From Chrysochromulina tobinii (lineage: Eukaryota; Haptophyta; Prymnesiales; Chrysochromulinaceae), in contig JWZX01001624.1 in assembly GCA_001275005.1 (NCBI GenBank), positions 1-16,741 on the forward strand: a stretch of 16,741 nucleotides of DNA, given 5' to 3'. Position 1 is the stretch's first letter, and every line of letters starts with the position of its first letter. The translations under genes and the position numbers were made by a program. The notes under the pieces are model-generated. The model was not told the origin of the DNA and ran no database searches. It worked only from the letters and a program-made list of their open reading frames with translations. Positions 16,501-16,741 of this stretch are shown one piece after another.

Positions 16501-16589
16501 CCGATGCGCAGAGCGGCTGCGAACGGATCGGCACCTTTGGCCGGGCTCGGCACGATCACACTCTTGGCCAGACCTTTGAGCCGGTTCAT
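13563..16589 (-). CDS. Large coiled-coil protein with a 42-residue repeat array
   Basis: I do not recognise a family for this 1008-residue protein. The N-terminus (MNRLKGLAKSVIVPSPAKGA) is basic. Residues about 90-225 and 250-790 are almost continuous heptad-rich helix with high E, K, Q, L and A. A short break with proline and cysteine lies at about 228-247 (ending TPPEDNALL), and an alanine run at about 329-335. Five 42-residue units occupy about 408-617. After the coil comes a low-complexity S/P/G-rich segment (about 800-940) and a final helical, charged tail ending RRKHLGTF. There are no membrane spans, motor, kinase or zinc-binding motifs. A structural or scaffold role, for example cytoskeletal, basal-body or Golgi, would fit the architecture, but nothing in the sequence decides between them. 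The first ATG is 16589; the frame opens upstream only at a TTG. Confidence 0.75.
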   Translation of the reverse strand: MNRLKGLAKSVIVPSPAKGADPFAAALRIGKEALQAEAESKKKEDGEGGSKQRLKELISFVESSMQKRGSTLTALWREASDSSHPKALEEFEYQLSQTFKGAAAEVLEHLHQFADEESKGRGKAIKQATFDAQTKLERLRIASNVMMENKEKKMQAEFMKMLDDKVEELSKGGDALMRQATQRNKELSEQLHETQMKCTSTEDQLTIALLENAKCKTVLEQASQAQAGLKPCFSLVEMTPPEDNALLVQINALAGGLGAYCRRRDQLASVEAGYVKQLEESVAKATNDAELARIEAAEELKRQLGELNARLLAEHEEAMAEQMHKLNSAAAAAAAEASRVATLCTTLEGQRDEALERARRAEAEVQRMLDELSKSSNKDEVALRQEIVALRKEIDKLRNDVSGVQSSLEKALGENGTLIQQMSHREAFTSALQNEMDQSKSALQETLKQLGIQVDVNTTLSEQLLLLRSTSEKLNDEINRCNAALQATLSELGIVTDENKTLSERLRDLTEATQQATKQVSECRIQLDDTLKMLGLTVDKNRSLSEQLEDLARASKQMADELARMMAALEHLKRDLGFKIDENKTLAENIEALTKAFAEITANYEREKAQGSGALKALKEQLEAQMLDERTKALRTLERVESERDLLMKRLEAEQAEVARAIAETKSVRERLGARITELEAQLRESRRHEAEAKKSEANRTKELERVQVQHKEMSRRYRMAEAALVHMSKELGTTLIALEQATQAKAEAYAKAGVARNDADARVNQVLSAAKVERELLTKAALHAVHQMQEHVASTLGWLGALHASPDPPPATALSGGKSRHRWGFTYVAPSTSSSVAGDLLVGSSTLKLDGAFSPRDARGRSTTSELPPMPYSARPPEHAANSINPLAASSAGRGQSTHRGGIGLALQQPTFADGHRMDSRSGMRPPIADAWPRPPSKPLEMGVSTNGEIVHSFAEALELGERERSALSDGAVALARACLREAISLEEAEIRAARAASPRRKHLGTF
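14739..15368 (-). repeat. Five in-register 42-codon (126-bp) repeats in the coiled-coil gene
   Basis: Unit starts on the minus strand are 15368, 15242, 15116, 14990 and 14864, exactly 126 bp apart. The last four are clear: LGIQVDVNTTLSEQL, LGIVTDENKTLSERL, LGLTVDKNRSLSEQL and LGFKIDENKTLAENI, each followed by a conserved spacing of hydrophobic positions. The first, LEKALGENGTLIQQM, is degenerate but keeps N, T and L at the same positions. Six heptads make 42 residues, so coil phase is preserved. Confidence 0.85.
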
Positions 16590-16651
16590 GGCGGCTGCCT
16601 CCTGGATGAGCCGCAAAACCTCTCTCCTCTCGCTGAACAGCTATCGCGCGG

Positions 16652-16665
16652 TTCCTTATAAGGAA
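16652..16665. promoter_or_regulatory. Palindromic CArG-type element upstream of the coiled-coil gene
   Basis: A perfect 14-bp palindrome, TTCCTTATAAGGAA, lies 63 bp upstream of the ATG at 16589. Its centre, CCTTATAAGG (16654-16663), fits the MADS-box/SRF consensus CC(A/T)6GG exactly and also includes TATAA. It could be a transcription-factor site, a TATA element, or both; function is inferred from sequence and position only. Confidence 0.4.
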
Positions 16666-16717
16666 GTCCGAAGTTTCAGCCTAACGAAACCGCGTTTTCG
16701 GCAATAGCAGTAGGCAA

Positions 16718-16741
16718 GGGAGGGGGGGGGGGGGGGGGGGG
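16718..16741. repeat. Poly-G run at the right end of the window
   Basis: Three G, one A and then 20 consecutive G close the window. It is either a genuine homopolymer that ended an assembly contig or a sequencing artefact at a contig tip. Confidence 0.9.

Noticed and set aside
1-16741. Bacterial-style defence, CRISPR, mobile element or gene-cluster system
   Set aside because: No repeat-spacer array, transposase, integrase, toxin or nuclease was seen; gene spacing, protein families and the lack of ribosome-binding sites all point to eukaryotic nuclear DNA.

Overview
The window looks like nuclear DNA of a GC-rich, gene-dense, intron-poor eukaryotic alga that has a motile flagellum. Three kinds of evidence point this way. 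First, a dynein-arm assembly factor (DNAAF4/DYX1C1 type) and an LRRC34-like leucine-rich-repeat protein suggest a motile cilium or flagellum. Second, a thylakoid-type Alb3/Oxa1/YidC insertase and a uroporphyrinogen-III synthase each begin with a signal-peptide-like hydrophobic stretch followed by a basic, S/T/A-rich stretch. That is the bipartite presequence expected when the plastid is of secondary (complex) origin. Third, all eight complete genes are single uninterrupted reading frames, up to 3 kb long, with strong G/C preference at third codon positions. A haptophyte or another alga with a complex red-type plastid fits best, but the taxon is an inference and not proven by anything here.

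Layout, left to right. 1-138 (-): first 46 codons of an unidentified protein that runs off the window. 306-1175 (-): uroporphyrinogen-III synthase. 1350-3983 (+): a large DNAAF4-like protein, divergent from it across a 174-bp shared promoter. 4358-5536 (+): plastid Alb3 insertase. 5537-6144: a 608-bp gap between convergent genes, with no gene seen. 6145-7767 (-): an unrecognised two-membrane-span protein with a PH-like N-terminal region; a 28-bp perfect palindrome lies just upstream of its start. 8264-9373 (-): LRRC34-like protein. 9558-10343 and 10818-11708 (+): two different TLC-domain membrane proteins in tandem, the first divergent from LRRC34 across 184 bp. 11709-12551: an 843-bp stretch with no convincing gene but several short tandem duplications. 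12552-13421 (+): a pyrroline-5-carboxylate-reductase-family protein with an atypical active-site region. 13563-16589 (-): a 1008-residue coiled-coil protein with an in-register array of 42-residue repeats. The window ends in a run of 20 G.

Functionally the genes are ordinary eukaryotic neighbours and not an operon. Two belong to plastid function (tetrapyrrole synthesis and thylakoid protein insertion), two to the ciliary gene set, two are probable ER-type lipid-related membrane proteins, and two are architecturally unusual proteins of unknown role. The points most worth a second look are the three-block TPR expansion of DNAAF4, the 42-residue repeat array, the perfect palindrome, the tandem TLC pair, and the recurrent 10-12 bp tandem duplications in noncoding DNA. 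No RNA gene, transposase, integrase or CRISPR array was found. Start codons were chosen as the first sensible ATG; longer frames opening at GTG or TTG were trimmed.
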